A DNA stretch of 64,000 nt from assembly GCA_018350325.1 (NCBI GenBank), contig JAEVLN010000002.1, positions 2,026,288 to 2,090,287 of the forward strand. Reading direction: 5' to 3'. Under the pieces are notes generated by a model that worked only from the letters and a program-made list of their open reading frames with translations, was not told the DNA's origin and searched no databases. Shown here piece after piece: positions 45,120 to 57,800 of the stretch; the stretch's first letter is position 1; every line of letters begins with the position of its first letter. This stretch comes from Globodera rostochiensis (lineage: Eukaryota > Nematoda > Chromadorea > Rhabditida > Heteroderidae). The position numbers were made by a program, and so were the translations under genes.

Positions 45120-45130
45120 TTTTTCTGCAA
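45119..45130 (-). promoter_or_regulatory. Splice acceptor 5 nt before the IRS start codon
   Basis: The minus strand reads a long T run, then gcag, then AAAAA-ATG. A strong acceptor this close to the start means either a 5'UTR intron or a spliced-leader trans-splice site, which nematodes use widely. It supports ATG 45119 as the true start and explains why no coding exon is seen upstream. Confidence 0.6.
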
Positions 45131-46640
45131 AAAAAAAAATCTATTTAAAAATCAATTAGCTAATTAAAATGATTTATGACAACAAAAACAACAACAACAA
45201 CATCGTTTCCGTGATCAAAAAAGGTTAGCGCGCGAAGGGTCGGCTTTTGCCCGGATCACATGATCAGACATGCTGATGGGCGGGCGCGCGCAATTCGCGC
45301 GCTTTCAAAAAGGGTTGGTCCTCGCCCCTCGGGGCAGGAAAGTCGGGGGTCGGGAAGGGGGGGGGGAATCGGGGATCGGGGAGGACGGGAGTCGGGGAGG
45401 TCGGGAGTCGGGGAGGTCGTGGTTGGCCATGTCGAGGATCGGGTCGGGGTTGGCCATGTCGAGGATCGGGATCGGAGACGTCCAAATTTTCGGGGTCGGG
45501 GACTAACCCTACGGATCAAGGAATTAGAGAGCGCGGACTTGAGTACTGATCGTCAAGATTCGATTAAGAATCTCGGAAGCTCGAAGAGCTTTTAATCGAG
45601 AATCGAGAATCTCGAAATGATCGCGATTTCGATCGGACTCTACATGGAATCCATATGACTTTCATCACATTCTTATTGGCTTATGTTTTCGTGTTTTTAA
45701 ATGAACACAAACACAATTTGCCGGGGGCTATCTTCGAAAGTCACCCCAAGGGGAAAGCGGACTTTTTCGCCGTAGGGGATTAAGGCGCGGATATCAGTCA
45801 CTTAAAATTAAAGAAAACTGAGCCGAGCCGAGCTTTTCTCTCTGTACGAAATGCAAAAAAAGCGCCGCAGAAGAATTAGCTAACGGAAATCCGAACGCCC
45901 CCCCCCCCGAGGGGAAAAGTGGGCGGGCGGGGGGGGGGGGGGGGGGGGGGGGGGGACACTAATGTTTTCCTCCCCTCCGGTGTCGGAGGACCGGAAATGT
46001 CCGTCGTCACATATTTTTCCAATCATTCATCGCCCCGCCGCTCATTACACGCATCAATAATATTGGCATATTTCATTCATCGCACCCAATCACCCGCCCG
46101 CCCCCCCCCGGGGGGTTATTGCCGGTGTGAATAACAACACACTGTTGGGCCTGATTAGTAACGTTTTTTTTTTTGAATTCCTTTTTTTGTGGGCGTTTAG
46201 TGAATAAGAAAATTGTGGTCACGCTCCTCCCCCCTCCCCCCCCCCCTAAAGACATGGACATGGACACATATTGGACACGGGGTTATCATCATCGCCGTCG
46301 TCCCCCCCCCCCCGCCCGGATTGCTGCTGTACCAGCACCAACCCTCTCTCTCCCCCCCCCGCCAAAAAAGTAATTTTTGGCATCAACACAACAAACAACA
46401 ACAACAAAATTACTATTTATGGACCGGGCCATCCCATTCCCCCCCCCAGGGCCCAGTGAATGAGGCCAAACGGGAAAAATTGCTGCTGCTGCTGCTGCTG
46501 CTGTTGCTGTTGCCCAAATGTTTTCACTAAAAAGTAGAAAAGCGATCGACCGATCAAGGACAGGACAGGGTGGGGAGGGGAGGGGCTGATCAAGGAGGAC
46601 AGGACAAGAAGGAGGGGAGGAGAGGGGGGGGGGAAGGAAT
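45131..46640. other. Upstream region of the IRS gene; no gene seen
   Basis: Contains (caa)n at 45181-45201, tcggggt-type minisatellite words at 45330-45500, a poly-G tract of about 20 or more at 45931-45955, C tracts at 45899-45908, 46100, 46230 and 46305, and a CTG run at 46482-46503. Long open frames here are proline/glycine homopolymer artefacts. Confidence 0.5.
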
Positions 46641-49600
46641 GTGCGCGCATTAGTGATGAGTGATCAGCCTCCAGCCCCTGATCGGAGTATGTGCTCTGCT
46701 CTGCTTGCTGTTTGTTTTGTTGTTGTTGCGCAATACGCGGCCGTCCTCCTTCGCCTTCTTCTTCTTCTTCGTCCAACTCCAACTGTTGTTTTGTCACCGT
46801 TTGTGCGCCGACACCGCCCCGCGCGCGTGTGTCGCCGGTCGCGCGTAAAATTAATTTTTGGGCGGGCAATTTTCTGAGGATGGAATGTGGCGCCGGCGGC
46901 GACAGCCGCCGCAAGCTCTTCTTTCTCAGCCAGCCAGCCCCCCCCCCCGCCCGCGGGGGTTGTTTTGTTGTGTGTGTCCTTTCGGGCGCTGTCGTCAACG
47001 GGCAGGAGGCAATGGTCACGACGGGACGGACGAGGAGGACACCGGGGGGGGGGGGGGGGGGCGACCACTCACTGTGACTGCTTGGCGGTGTGTTTGTTTG
47101 CTTGTTCGACGATGAGATCGACCGGGTGGACGGGGCAGGGGGGGGGAGAGAATGATGATGAGCAAAGGCGGGGACCTGGGGCCCGGTTTGGCCCGAATCG
47201 ATCGGAAGCAAATTTTGGTAGGGGCGGAGGGGGGGGGGGGAATGATGATGAGCAAAGGCGGGTACCTGGGGCCCGGTCCGGCCCGAATCGATCGGAAGCA
47301 AATTTTGGTAGGGCGGGGGAGGGGGGGGGGGGGGGGGGGGGGCAAAGACGAAGCAGGCAGCAGAGACCGCGAGACCAATTGGCGTGAGAGAGCAGAGAAG
47401 CGTTGTGTTAAGGCTGGCGCTCTGATCGGTAGGGTAAATTTTGTTGGCGGAGGCTGGCTGAAGATGAACGCGACGTCCGTCCGTCCGTCCGTCCGTCCGT
47501 CCGTCGATGATGATGGATGGACGGAGGAGTACACGCACTGATAAGATGATGATGATTTTGTGCTTCTTGTGCTGTTGCTGATGCTGCTGCCTGCGCCCCC
47601 CACCCCCCGTATATAATTACTTCTCTCTCAAACAAAATCTTCCCCCTTTTTTTCTGATGGTTCGGCCGCCGAACAAAAATTGATTATGCCCCCCCGGGGG
47701 GGGGGGGGGGAAGGCACGTGAAAATCGGACAAAAACGAATAATAATGGAAAAATTGACACACACACAATGACGCCCGGGGGGGGGGGGGGGGGATGACAA
47801 CTTTTGTAATCAGTTAGTTTTACCCCTAGTTCACATTTTTTTTTGTTGTTTTGCAAAATTTTGAAACTTTAATCAGTCAGTGTTCGCTGACGGGGGGGGG
47901 GGGGGGAGGGGAGGGGAGGGGAGGGGAGGGGAGGGGGGGACCACCTTTTACTACTTTTTTGTTTATCCACGACCTTTTCGCGCATTTTTGTGAATGACGC
48001 AAAAATTTTGGGCGGGGGGAAATGTAAAATTTTAAAGGGCGGCAAATTTGGGCGGGGGGGGGGGGGGGAGGAATTAAGTAAATGGGCAAAAATTGCGTAA
48101 AAATGCTTCAAATGTGTGTAGTAAAACCAGATTTTGCGATCGGAATGCTGCGCGATCACACCCAAACACAACAAAATATGATGTAAACCCAAAGTTTATG
48201 GGGACAAAAAGACGGGGCTCCCCCGCGCCCCCATAATGTACTTGAATGGGGCAAGTACACATTGGCGCGAAAAAATATATATATATTATTTGGACTGTAC
48301 TTGAAAATTTCTTCAAACTTACCAAGTACGTACTTGAAAAGCTAACATATTCTCGTCGTCCTTGAATCCCGTGGAAGTGTCCAGCTCCCGCCAAACTCTT
48401 GAGGTTTTAAACCGGGGAGTTTGAGACCCGGTGTATGAGTTTTGGCAACCCCGGGGGGCTTGTAAAACAGAATTGTATGTGGACAAAGTACCTAACCTAC
48501 AGACAAAATGCATAAGCAAAAAGCAACACCATGCAAATGCAAAATTGCATTTTGGACATTTTGTCCTCGTAAATGGACATCTTGTCCGTAGACATTTTGT
48601 CCGGATGCGTATTACGGTATTTTAGGCGCTTTCTCATTGGAAACGGTGTCAAATTTTAAATCACATCTATCGGGGGCGGGAAAGTCGGGGGTCGGGGAGG
48701 CCGGAGTTGGCCATGTCGGGAATCGGGGTCGGGGACGACGAAATTGTCGGGGTCGGGGGGTCGGGGGTCGGGGGTCGGGGAGGAACCCTAATCACAAAAT
48801 CTATTGTTTGTTAATTAGATTCAAATTTCAATTTAAATTAAATTTATATTTTAAATTCAAAACCCACTTTTATGTTTTTGTGTGGAAAGTCGGGCGGCTC
48901 TTCTCTACGCTGTGTAGGCGCTTGATCAGTTTCAATTGGAAGCAAATTAAATTTGTGCCGATACGACAGGACGACACATAAGCTAATTAATAATTAATTG
49001 ATGCACAATCTGCTGGATGGGAAGAGAGATAGGTACACAAAATGAATTGAATTTTTGGGGGGGGGGAATGCTTTTTGTTTGACTTGGGGGGGAGGCGGCC
49101 CCCCGGGGGGGGGGGGGGGGGGACAAATTTAAAAATTTGTTTAAGGACGCCGACGATTTCGACCCTTTTTTGCCGGCGATGGAATTTAAAATGAACGACC
49201 GGACCATTCAGTGCAAATATGGGGCCAAATAAAGCAATAATTTGGGGGGGGGGGGCAGGTTCACACACAAACACAGCAACAGAAGCCCAGACGGTGGCCC
49301 CCCCCCCGCAAAAATTTTGGAATTTTGTTTTTATTTTCAAAAACATTTTGGCCTTGGCCACATTATTTTGTGTGAGTGAGCCGCAAGACACCGAAACTGT
49401 GGTCAAGATTGCCAAATCCCATTGTGAATCTTTGACATCAATCGCGATCAGACAGTCAGTGATCAGATGGCGCCGATCATAGCGGCGCTTTTTCATGTTA
49501 CCCCAAAATTTTTTGATGGATTTCGCGTGACGGGTGGTCAGTTCCCGAGAATCCAGACTGAAAAACCAAACCAAAAAAGTGCCGGTTCTGCGGGTTCGGG

Positions 49601-49680
49601 TTCGGGTTCGGCACCGACAACCCCTAATTTGTAAGGGCCTCAACCAAAACCAAACAAACCGATGAAATTTGGGGGCTTTT
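46641..49680. other. Poly-G rich intergenic DNA; no gene seen
   Basis: G tracts of about 12-20 recur (47045, 47228, 47320, 47695, 47778, 47892, 48055, 49105 and 49243). A 70-bp module with ggacctggggcccggtttgg is duplicated at 47150-47220 and 47240-47315. A (CCGT)n run lies at 47478-47505, and tcggggt words at 48670-48785. A small ggacattttgtcc cluster is at 48550-48605. I could support no exon. Confidence 0.5.
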
Positions 49681-49724
49681 TTTGTTTTGTTAATTGTTTA
49701 TTTTTTGTGGCACACATTGTTGTT

Positions 49725-49889
49725 TAGAGCCCGGACTTGAGCTTCGAGCGAGACTCGAGACGAGATTCTCGAAAAAATCTCGGATCTCGAAAAATCTCGT
49801 AAAGCTCATTTTAGTCGAGACGAGATCTCGAGAATCTCGTCGAGATTTTTCGAGATTTCGAGACGAGATCTCGTCTCGACCGGGCTCTA
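49725..49889. mobile_element. 165-bp hAT-type MITE, TAGAGCCCGG family
   Basis: Termini TAGAGCCCGG / CCGGGCTCTA with flanks TTGTTGTT on both sides (49717-49724, 49890-49897). The flank is low complexity, so the duplication alone is weaker evidence than at 44676, but the termini and interior (tctcgag words) match that element. Confidence 0.8.
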
Positions 49890-50219
49890 TTGTTGTTGTT
49901 GTTGTCCACCGCAACAATGGCACACGGCATAATATCATCATAGAACTTTGAACACGAACCGCGAGGGATTTTGCATGGCATGTCGCGAAACAAAAAAAAC
50001 ATTGAGATGTGTGGGAAACCTTACGCCGTAAACACACCGGAAGTGGCGGCGGGAAGGGTCAAAGTCGGCGGCGGGGGCAAAATTTTGCCCATTTATTATT
50101 TGCTCTACATATGTTTCTGATCGTTTCCGACCGCCACCGCCGCCGCCAGAAAAATGATTGGATCTCCCCGGGGCACCGCTGCTCTCTCTCTCTCTGTTCG
50201 TCAAAATGTAAAGCGATCT

Positions 50220-50480
50220 GGGAGGAAAACAAAAATTATGAGGGGGCAGAGAGTGATCGGAAAAAAACAAAAATTATAAAGAGGGGGGGGGGGGTGATCG
50301 AAAAAAAACAAAAATATTAGGGGAGTGGTAGGGAGTGATCAGAAAAAACAAAAATTATAAGAGGTGGGGTAGGGAATGATCGGGAAAAACAAAAATTATA
50401 AGGGATGGGGGCAGGGAGTGATCGGAAAAAACAAAAATTATTAGGGATGGGGGCAGGGAGTGATCGGAAAAAACAGAAAA
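50220..50480. repeat. About 38-bp tandem repeat
   Basis: About six units of gggagtgatcggaaaaaacaaaaattat with variable G-rich joins. Confidence 0.85.
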
Positions 50481-50744
50481 TGATGGAGGAGGAGGGGGGG
50501 GGGGGGAATTCAAAAAGTGATGACGAGTTGAATTCCTTCTCAGAAAATAAATAAACATTCTCCAACAGAGTGAAGCCACAAATATTTTTTCGCAACTTTC
50601 CATTCGAGCAAACAAACAAACAAACACAAGGTTGGGGGCGAGGCGGTCGGCTGTCAGGCAAAAACGTTGCCGGGCCCATCCCGGCCGCATGTTTTTGTTT
50701 GGCCTGGTGAACAACAACAACAACAACAGCAACATGGCGCGAGG

Positions 50745-51110
50745 GGTGAAGGGTGTGCTGCTTGGAGGCCATGGAACGGGAGAGGGAGTAAGGGTGTGCT
50801 GCTTGGAAGGAGAGGGGTGAAGGGTGTGCTGCTTGGAAGGAGAGGGGTGAAGGGTGTGCTGCTTGGAAGGAGAGGGGTGAAGGGTGTGCTGCTTGGAAGG
50901 AGAGGGAGTAAGGGTGTGCTGCTTGGAAGGAGAGGGGTGAAGGGTGTGCTGCTTGGAAGGAGAGGGGTGAAGGGTGTGCTGCTTGGAAGGAGAGGGGTGA
51001 AGGGTGTGCTGCTTGGAAGGAGAGGGAGTAAGGGTGTGCTGCTTGGAAGGAGAGGGGTGAAGGGTGTGCTGCTTGGAAGGAGAGGGGTGAAGGGTGTGCT
51101 GCTTGGAGGC
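50745..51110. repeat. 30-bp minisatellite (agggtgtgctgcttggaagg)
   Basis: About 11 units of 30 bp, some with the variant gggagta for gggtga. Divisible by three, so frames stay open on both strands. Confidence 0.95.
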
Positions 51111-51652
51111 CATGGACCAGGCGAGGGAGGAAGGGTGTACTGCTTGGAGGCTATGGACCAGGCGAGGGAGGAAGGGTGTACTGCTTGGAGGCTATGGACC
51201 AGGCGAGGGAGGAAGGGTGTACTGCTTGGAGGCTATGGACCAGGCGAGGGAGGAAGGGTGTACTGCTTGGAGGCTATGGACCAGGCGAGGGAGGAAGGGT
51301 GTACTGCTTGGAGGCCATGGACCAGGCGAGGGAGCAAGGGTGTGCTCCTTGAAGGCCATGGACCAGGCGAGGGAGGAAGGGTGTACTGCTTGGAGGCCAT
51401 GGACCAGGCGAGGGAGGAAGGGTGTACTGCTTGGAGGCCATGGACCAGGCGAGGGAGGAAGGGTGTACTGCTTGGAGGCCATGGACCAGGCGAGGGAGGA
51501 AGGGTGTACTGCTTGGAGGCCATGGACCAGGCGAGGGAGGAAGGGTGTACTGCTTGGAGGCCATGGACCAGGCGAGGGAGGAAGGGTGTACTGCTTGGAG
51601 GCCATGGACCAGGCGAGGGAGCAAGGGTGTGCTGCTTGGAGGCCATGGACCA
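51105..51652. repeat. 41-bp minisatellite (gcttggaggccatggaccag)
   Basis: About 13 units of 41 bp with two clades, ggctatgg (first five units) and ggccatgg (the rest). It starts with the same agggtgt-ctgcttgga core as the 30-bp array, so the two arrays share a common ancestor unit. It ends in a poly-G tract at 51653. Confidence 0.95.
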
Positions 51653-54480
51653 GGGGGGGGGGGGTGTACCCCGGATGCCAAAGAGAAACCTGGTTCCGGG
51701 TCCAAAATACGGGTTCGGTAAGCCGAAAACCGATTTTCGTTTTTCTCAAAAATTCCAAACTGACCCACTACAAAAAAAATCCGCCAGTTCTTTTTTTGTT
51801 GTTGCAAATTCCGGATTTACAGGATTTTTTCGCCAAAAAGTCCGGAAACCGGAATTCCGGCGTCCAAAAAGTGCGGATTTCCGATTAGGTACTTCCCTGC
51901 CATGGGCACACTTCGGGTTCGAGCAGGATGCCCGACATGAGAACGCGAATTTAACGAGACGGAGGGGGGGGGGGGAGGGATCTTGTTTGCGAAATATCAA
52001 AAATATGTGATAAGATTTCGCATAGCGTCCAGCAGCAGCATTTTGATTGGGTTCGGTTGGGCGCCCGCGCTTCCCCCCCCCCCCCCCCCCCCCCCCTCCC
52101 CGAGGGGTTTTTGGCTTTTTGACAATTGTTTCGATAAATTTGGAACATTCCAAACTTCGCTGAATAGGCTTTTTCTAAGGAGCGGAGGGGGGCAAGAGGA
52201 GGTCAGAGAAACAGAGACACACACTGTTTTTTCAACCCAAAAAATGGAAAAACAAATTTTGTTTTGTGTCGGATGAAAGGGGGGGGGGGGGGGGGGGGTC
52301 CGTCCGACCATAAAAAAGCGCGGCCGCCTCGGCATAGTGCGCTGGCGGCGGCGGCGGCGGGTTACGGACGAGTGGGTGGGGGTGAATGCTCATAAAATTT
52401 GGGGGGGGGGGGGGGGGATTGCATTTGCCCCCGCCGGCGCTGTTTTGTTGTTTTGCTGTTTTTCCTCCCTCCCTCCCCCCTCCAGCGCTGTTGGGGGGGG
52501 GGGGGGGCGGGCGGCCCACCGGGCGAGACTCTCGTCAGCAGCAGAAAAACAAGCGGTGAAGAGAAGAAGAAAGCAGAAACAAAACAAAACAAAAATGAAG
52601 AAAAATGGGGGCGCCCCCCACGGCATCTCAATTGCCAAGGACACATTTCACAGGGTGCCCCGCTCCCGGAGGCGCCGCCCCCGGGGCACCTTTTTTTGAA
52701 TTAATCGGAGTCAGGAAATCTCGCTTTCTGAAAAATCAAGACCAAGAGGAAAATAGGTATATAGAGGTATGTATGTACGCATGCCGTCCGTCGGCCCGTC
52801 ATCCTGGCCTGGCCCGGTGGGTACTGATTGGTCCACGCTCAGCAGCCCCACCGAAATGTGTGCTGTGCTGGCCCATACGCATGCCGTCCGTCGGCCCGTC
52901 ATCCCGGCCCGACCCGGTCCCGGTGGGTACTGATTGGTCCACGCTCAGCAGACCCACCGAAATGTGTGCTGTGCTGGCCCATTGATTGAACCGGTGCGGA
53001 TCCGAAACTATAGAGCTGCTAATTGTGTGGAAGAAAGCGGGGGCGCAATAGCCCTCTCTCTCTCTCTCTCTCCCTGTATGTATAAAAGGGCGGGGGGGGG
53101 CTTCAGGGAACGGGGGGACCCGCCGGAGAAGAATGGATGTTGAGAAGGGGCAAATGGGGGGGGGGGGGGGGGGGGGGACGACGGACTTTGGATTGGAGGG
53201 GGGGGGGGTAAAATGTAAACACACAGACAGACAGACACACAGCGCCAAAGACGGGGGAGGGGGGGGGGGAGGGGGGGGAGGGCGGGGGCGGACCGGGGCA
53301 CGGCATGCAAAATGAATGAGCAATGAAAAAGTGATGAATAAAGGGGGGGGGGGGGGGGGAGTAGAGGGGGCAGACAATTTCAATGTTTTTTATCGTTGTT
53401 TTTTTGGAGAGAAAATTTGGAAAATAAATTCTACGTATCTGCTGGACTTCAATGAAACAAAAAATGTGTTTGGAAAGCATCATTGTCTGTAGATATGTAA
53501 AAAACGAAATGTGTCCGGAAACCGAAATTTTCCGGCTCCTTCTAAAAAAAGTGCGGAATCAGTACTCCGGACCCGAAACGTCCGGAAATCCGCAATACGG
53601 ACCCGAAAACGTCCGGAAATCCGCAATTCGGACCCGAAAACGTCCGGAAATCCGCAAGCCTGACCCGAAACGTCCGGAAATCCGCAATCCGGACCCGAAA
53701 ACGTCCGGAATCCGGTTACATCCCTGACATATACATACTATATGGGATGCGCAGCGGATATTGCCCGAAATCCGAGGCTCAAAACCCCCTGGGCCTCTTT
53801 CTGCCCTATACTCGAAAGCCGGCCCCCTGGGCCTCTTTCGGCCCTATACTCGAAAGCCGGGAGGGGGGGGGGGGGGGGGTCCATGTTCTTTTGTGTCTTG
53901 CCCTTACCCGACCCAAACCCCGACACTTTTCTCGACCCGCTGCCAGTGCATCCCTGGAGTTGTGTTGCTCGAGAGTCTCGACTAAATGTTGGGTCTCGAG
54001 AATCACTCTACCCATGGAGAAGGGACGAACTGCTGGGGGGCAAAAAGCAAAATTGATTTTTGTTGAAAAAGTGATGTGGCGATAAGGTAAAAAAAAGAAG
54101 CTTTTTTGGTGACAAACTTTGGGAAAATATTCTTTTGGCATTTCAAAATTCAAACACTTTTTGAAAAATGTATAAAACTCAGATGATACCTATACATACC
54201 TATAAAACTTGATTCATTTTGGAATAATCTGAAGATGTGAACCACAAAAAAGTGGGTGGGCGTCGCTGGAGGGGACGAAAAATTCGATGAATAAGCACAA
54301 AGGAGCAATAAACAAATAAAATGATTGCGAATACATATTAAAGATGACGACGACTGACTGTGAAAAACTCTGTTTCTGATTAATCACGCCCGCAGTAACT
54401 CATATTTTTGATCAAAAAAAAAAGATTAAAAAAATCTAAATTCGAATCAATTTGCTTTTTTTGGGGGGGGGGGGGGGGGG
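51653..54480. other. Poly-G tracts and short repeats; no gene seen
   Basis: Long G tracts (about 51964, 52280, 52400, 52492, 53157, 53202, 53345, 53862 and 54463) and one C tract of about 24 (52073-52096). A 115-bp module (cgcatgccgtccgtcgg to gtgctgtgctggccca) is duplicated at 52780-52875 and 52878-52981. A 31-bp repeat (cgtccggaaatccgcaa) lies at 53570-53715. Confidence 0.6.
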
Positions 54481-54489
54481 CCGTTGATT

Positions 54490-54835
54490 TGCGAAATTTT
54501 GAGGCCTCGGATTTGGGGGCTTTGGAGTCAGAGTTCCGATTTCCTAAGCCTCGGATTCCGATTTTGGGGTCAGAGTTCCGATTTCCGAAATTTTGAGGCC
54601 TCGGATTCCGATTTCCGACATTTTGAGGCTTGGATTCCGATTTTGGGGTCAGAATTTTCGATTTCCGAAATTTTGAGGCTTGGATTCCGATTTTGGGGTC
54701 AGAATTTTCGATTTCCGAAATTTTGAGGCTTGGATTCCGATTTTGGGGTCAGAATTTTCGATTTCCGAAATTTTGAGGCTTGGATTCCGATTTTGGGGTC
54801 AGAATTTTCGATTTCCGAAATTTTGAGGCCTCGGA
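54490..54835. repeat. 50-bp tandem repeat (ttgaggcttggattccg)
   Basis: About six units of gattttggggtcagaattttcg / atttccgaaattttgaggc. Earlier units are diverged, and the last four are nearly identical. Confidence 0.9.
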
Positions 54836-54839
54836 TCAA

Positions 54840-57800
54840 GTCAAAAATAATAAACAAATCGATTCATTTTTTAATATAAAAACCCAAAAACAAATTCCAA
54901 ATCATTTTTAGCAAAACTAAGTGAGTGGGTCGACGGACGAACGAACGAACGAACGAACGAACGAACGAGAACAAACGCACCACAGAGGGACAAGTTTGCT
55001 TGCAGTTGTTGCACTTCCACATTTCCACTTTCAATGGAACCCCCCGGGGGGGGGGGGGGGGGGGGGGCTGTGCTCCTCTGAGACTCTTCACGCCCCGCTG
55101 AATGGGGAAAAACAAGCTTTTGATGTGCTTCGACTGCTGTGGGAGGGCAAGGCTTTATCAGGAGGAAGGAACCCCCATACTCTCAATGCGCCTCCCGCCC
55201 CCCACCCCCCGTAGGGGCAAAAGCATTTACACGGAGCAGCAATGAGGAGAACTTTCACTAATAACGTGGCGAGCCGAGGGACTCCCTCCCTCCATCGCCT
55301 GGGGGGGGGGGGGGAATTAAAGGGCATTGGCATACAATTTGCCTGCGCGGATGGTGAACAACACGAACGCCTGGGGATACATAACAACAACGGTAGCGGC
55401 GCACAAATCCTTCCTGACCCCCTCCCCCCCCCCTTTCCCCCACGGAGGAATGGATGAGGAAGAAGAGAATAATGAAAGGGCACCGGCGGCGTGCCACGGC
55501 ATTCGGCATATTGGCGCACCAAAACACGTAAACATCGAACACAAATAACACTGGCGGCGTGTGTCTGAGGAGGCAAATTAAAGGGGGGGGGGGGGGGAGG
55601 GGAGCCGGTGACAAGCACAGGGGGCAGCGGCGGGGAGATTATGGCACCGCAGGGAAAAGAAAGAAAACAACGTGTGCAAATGGAGCGCGAAATGAAAGTG
55701 CCCTGAGGCGGTGCTGCCGCCGCCCTTTTCGAAAGTGCCAAAGGCAAGGAAACTTCCATTAGAGCTCTCTTCTCTGCTCTGATGATCATTAACCAATACA
55801 GAGAGTGGTACGGACGATCTGAAATTAGCACGAGATCAAACGGCCGGCGGGCGGCTCTCAGTCAAAAAGAGTAAAACAAACAAGATTTGTTGACATGGGG
55901 GATTATGGCGCCGCAGGGCAAAATTGTTGTTGTTGAGGGGGGGGGGGTGCCTTAGAAAGTGAAAGGCGGCCAGCAATAAGCGCGTGAGGCTGCCGATCAC
56001 AAATGGGGATTTGGTAGTAAAATGTAAAAATGCCAAAGGCATATTAGGTGCTGGAAAAGTGCCAACAAAAATGGCGCAATGTGAGAGCAGAAGAAGCGTG
56101 GCTTTGAAAAAGGGCACGCATGCGCCCGGGGGGAGGGAGGGGGGGGGTGGACACTTTATGTGTGTGTATTTGGGTAGATTTGTGGTAAAGCACAACAGAA
56201 TCATCTCCATCAAATTGGTAAAAGCATTAAGCCGTGTGTGTGTGTGTGTGCCCCAAAACAATTTTTTTGATGTTTCCCTGGAGAGATTTTAGACGAGGGA
56301 TGGAAGGGGAAGGGGTGGGGAGGGGAGAGTAGGGGGTTGTGCCGAATACAAAATCGAAAAAATGCCAAGAAATTCTTCTCGAGCTTTTGGACGGAGTCGA
56401 AAATTCGGATTTAAAGCTTCGAAGCAACGGATTTTATGGCATTTTTATGGCAGTTTTCTTAAGGAATTTTCAAAAAAAAACAAATTATGAGAGTTCTACT
56501 TCACGGGAGTAGGATGGGGTCGGCAGAATATTTGAGCTCCCTGTTTTCACCCGGGATATGTTCAATTTCCCATTAGTGGTTTCATTTTGTCCGATTTTCC
56601 ATTAGTGGACATTGTGTCCAATTTTCCATTAGTGGACATTTTGTCCGTCATTAAAACAACAGAAAATGTGCTACAAAAAATGCCGAGATTTCACCAGAAA
56701 TGGCACTTGGCGCATAAAGTTGTTCAGCATTTTTGTTTGGTGTCGACACCGATCCGAAACAGAGCTCAACAATATAAGGAAAGTTAAGTTTAAAAAAAAA
56801 ATAAAATTTATAAATTTGCCCTCAAAATGCCCTCCGGGCTCCTTTTTGTTCCCTGACGACGCCGGAGGCGGGCAGCGGAACACACCGAATTCGAATACCC
56901 CGAAAAAAGCGCCAAATTTCGAATACCCCGAACCGAAAAAAAGGGGAAAGAAATTGGTGACGGATGTGTGCGAAAGACTGAACAAACTGAGCACTGAAAT
57001 TTTGGGGTGATTTCCAACCTCAAAAATTCCCCTGGCTTTTTAGGGGGGGAGGGGGGGGGGGGGGCTTCAAGCTCAGCGTCCAATTAATTTTTGTTTTATT
57101 GACACTGTTTGTTCAGCAATGGGGCCAATAAAATGTGCCATTTTCATCTAAAATTTAAACCAAAAAAGAGTCACAAAAGTGCAGAACAACAAATGTTATG
57201 TCTCTTAATAAAGGGCATTACATATTTGGCAAATTCAATTTTGGTCTGGACAAATTGCACTTTTCCCATTGGGAGGAGTGTCGTCATAAACTAGAGAAAG
57301 GACCTGAGGACCGATCGGGATTTCGATCGAGAGTCTTTGAAAAATCTCGAAAAAAAAATCATCGATCGGGATTCGTTTTTTCGAAAAATGGCAATTCAAT
57401 TTGGTCTGGACAATTGCACTTTTCCCATTGGAAGAGTGTCGTCATAAACCTAAGGAAAGGAAGGACTTGAGGACCTGCCGTTCAGGATTTCGATCAAGAA
57501 TCTCGAAAAAAAATCTCGTCGAGATTACGAGCGGTCCTTTCTCTATCCATAATAAATGTACTATCAAAATATTAAAACATTTTGAATTAGAAATCTGAGC
57601 TAATTAGAATTCGAGGCAGGTTCGGGCGGTACTGGTCTGGCCTCCAGGGACAAAAAAGCCGAAGTCGGAGTCCAAAAAGTTAGAGTTAGGGGCGGAGGGC
57701 CGAACCCTGGGCCCGAGTGTCAATTTTTGTCATTTTTTAAAATAATTTTTAAAACAGGAGCCTGTCTTTTTTTTTTTTAGTTTTTTTTCTGAACAAAAAC

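Noticed and set aside
46417..47603. Proline-rich 373-codon minus-strand frame
   Set aside because: Built from poly-G/C tracts, a (CCGT)n run and a duplicated module; no splice sites or domain.
50355..52010. 250-450-codon frames
   Set aside because: Products of the 30-bp and 41-bp minisatellites, open on both strands at once.
55242..55831. Candidate genes near 55 kb
   Set aside because: Both strands open through G/C homopolymers; no family signature and no consistent introns.
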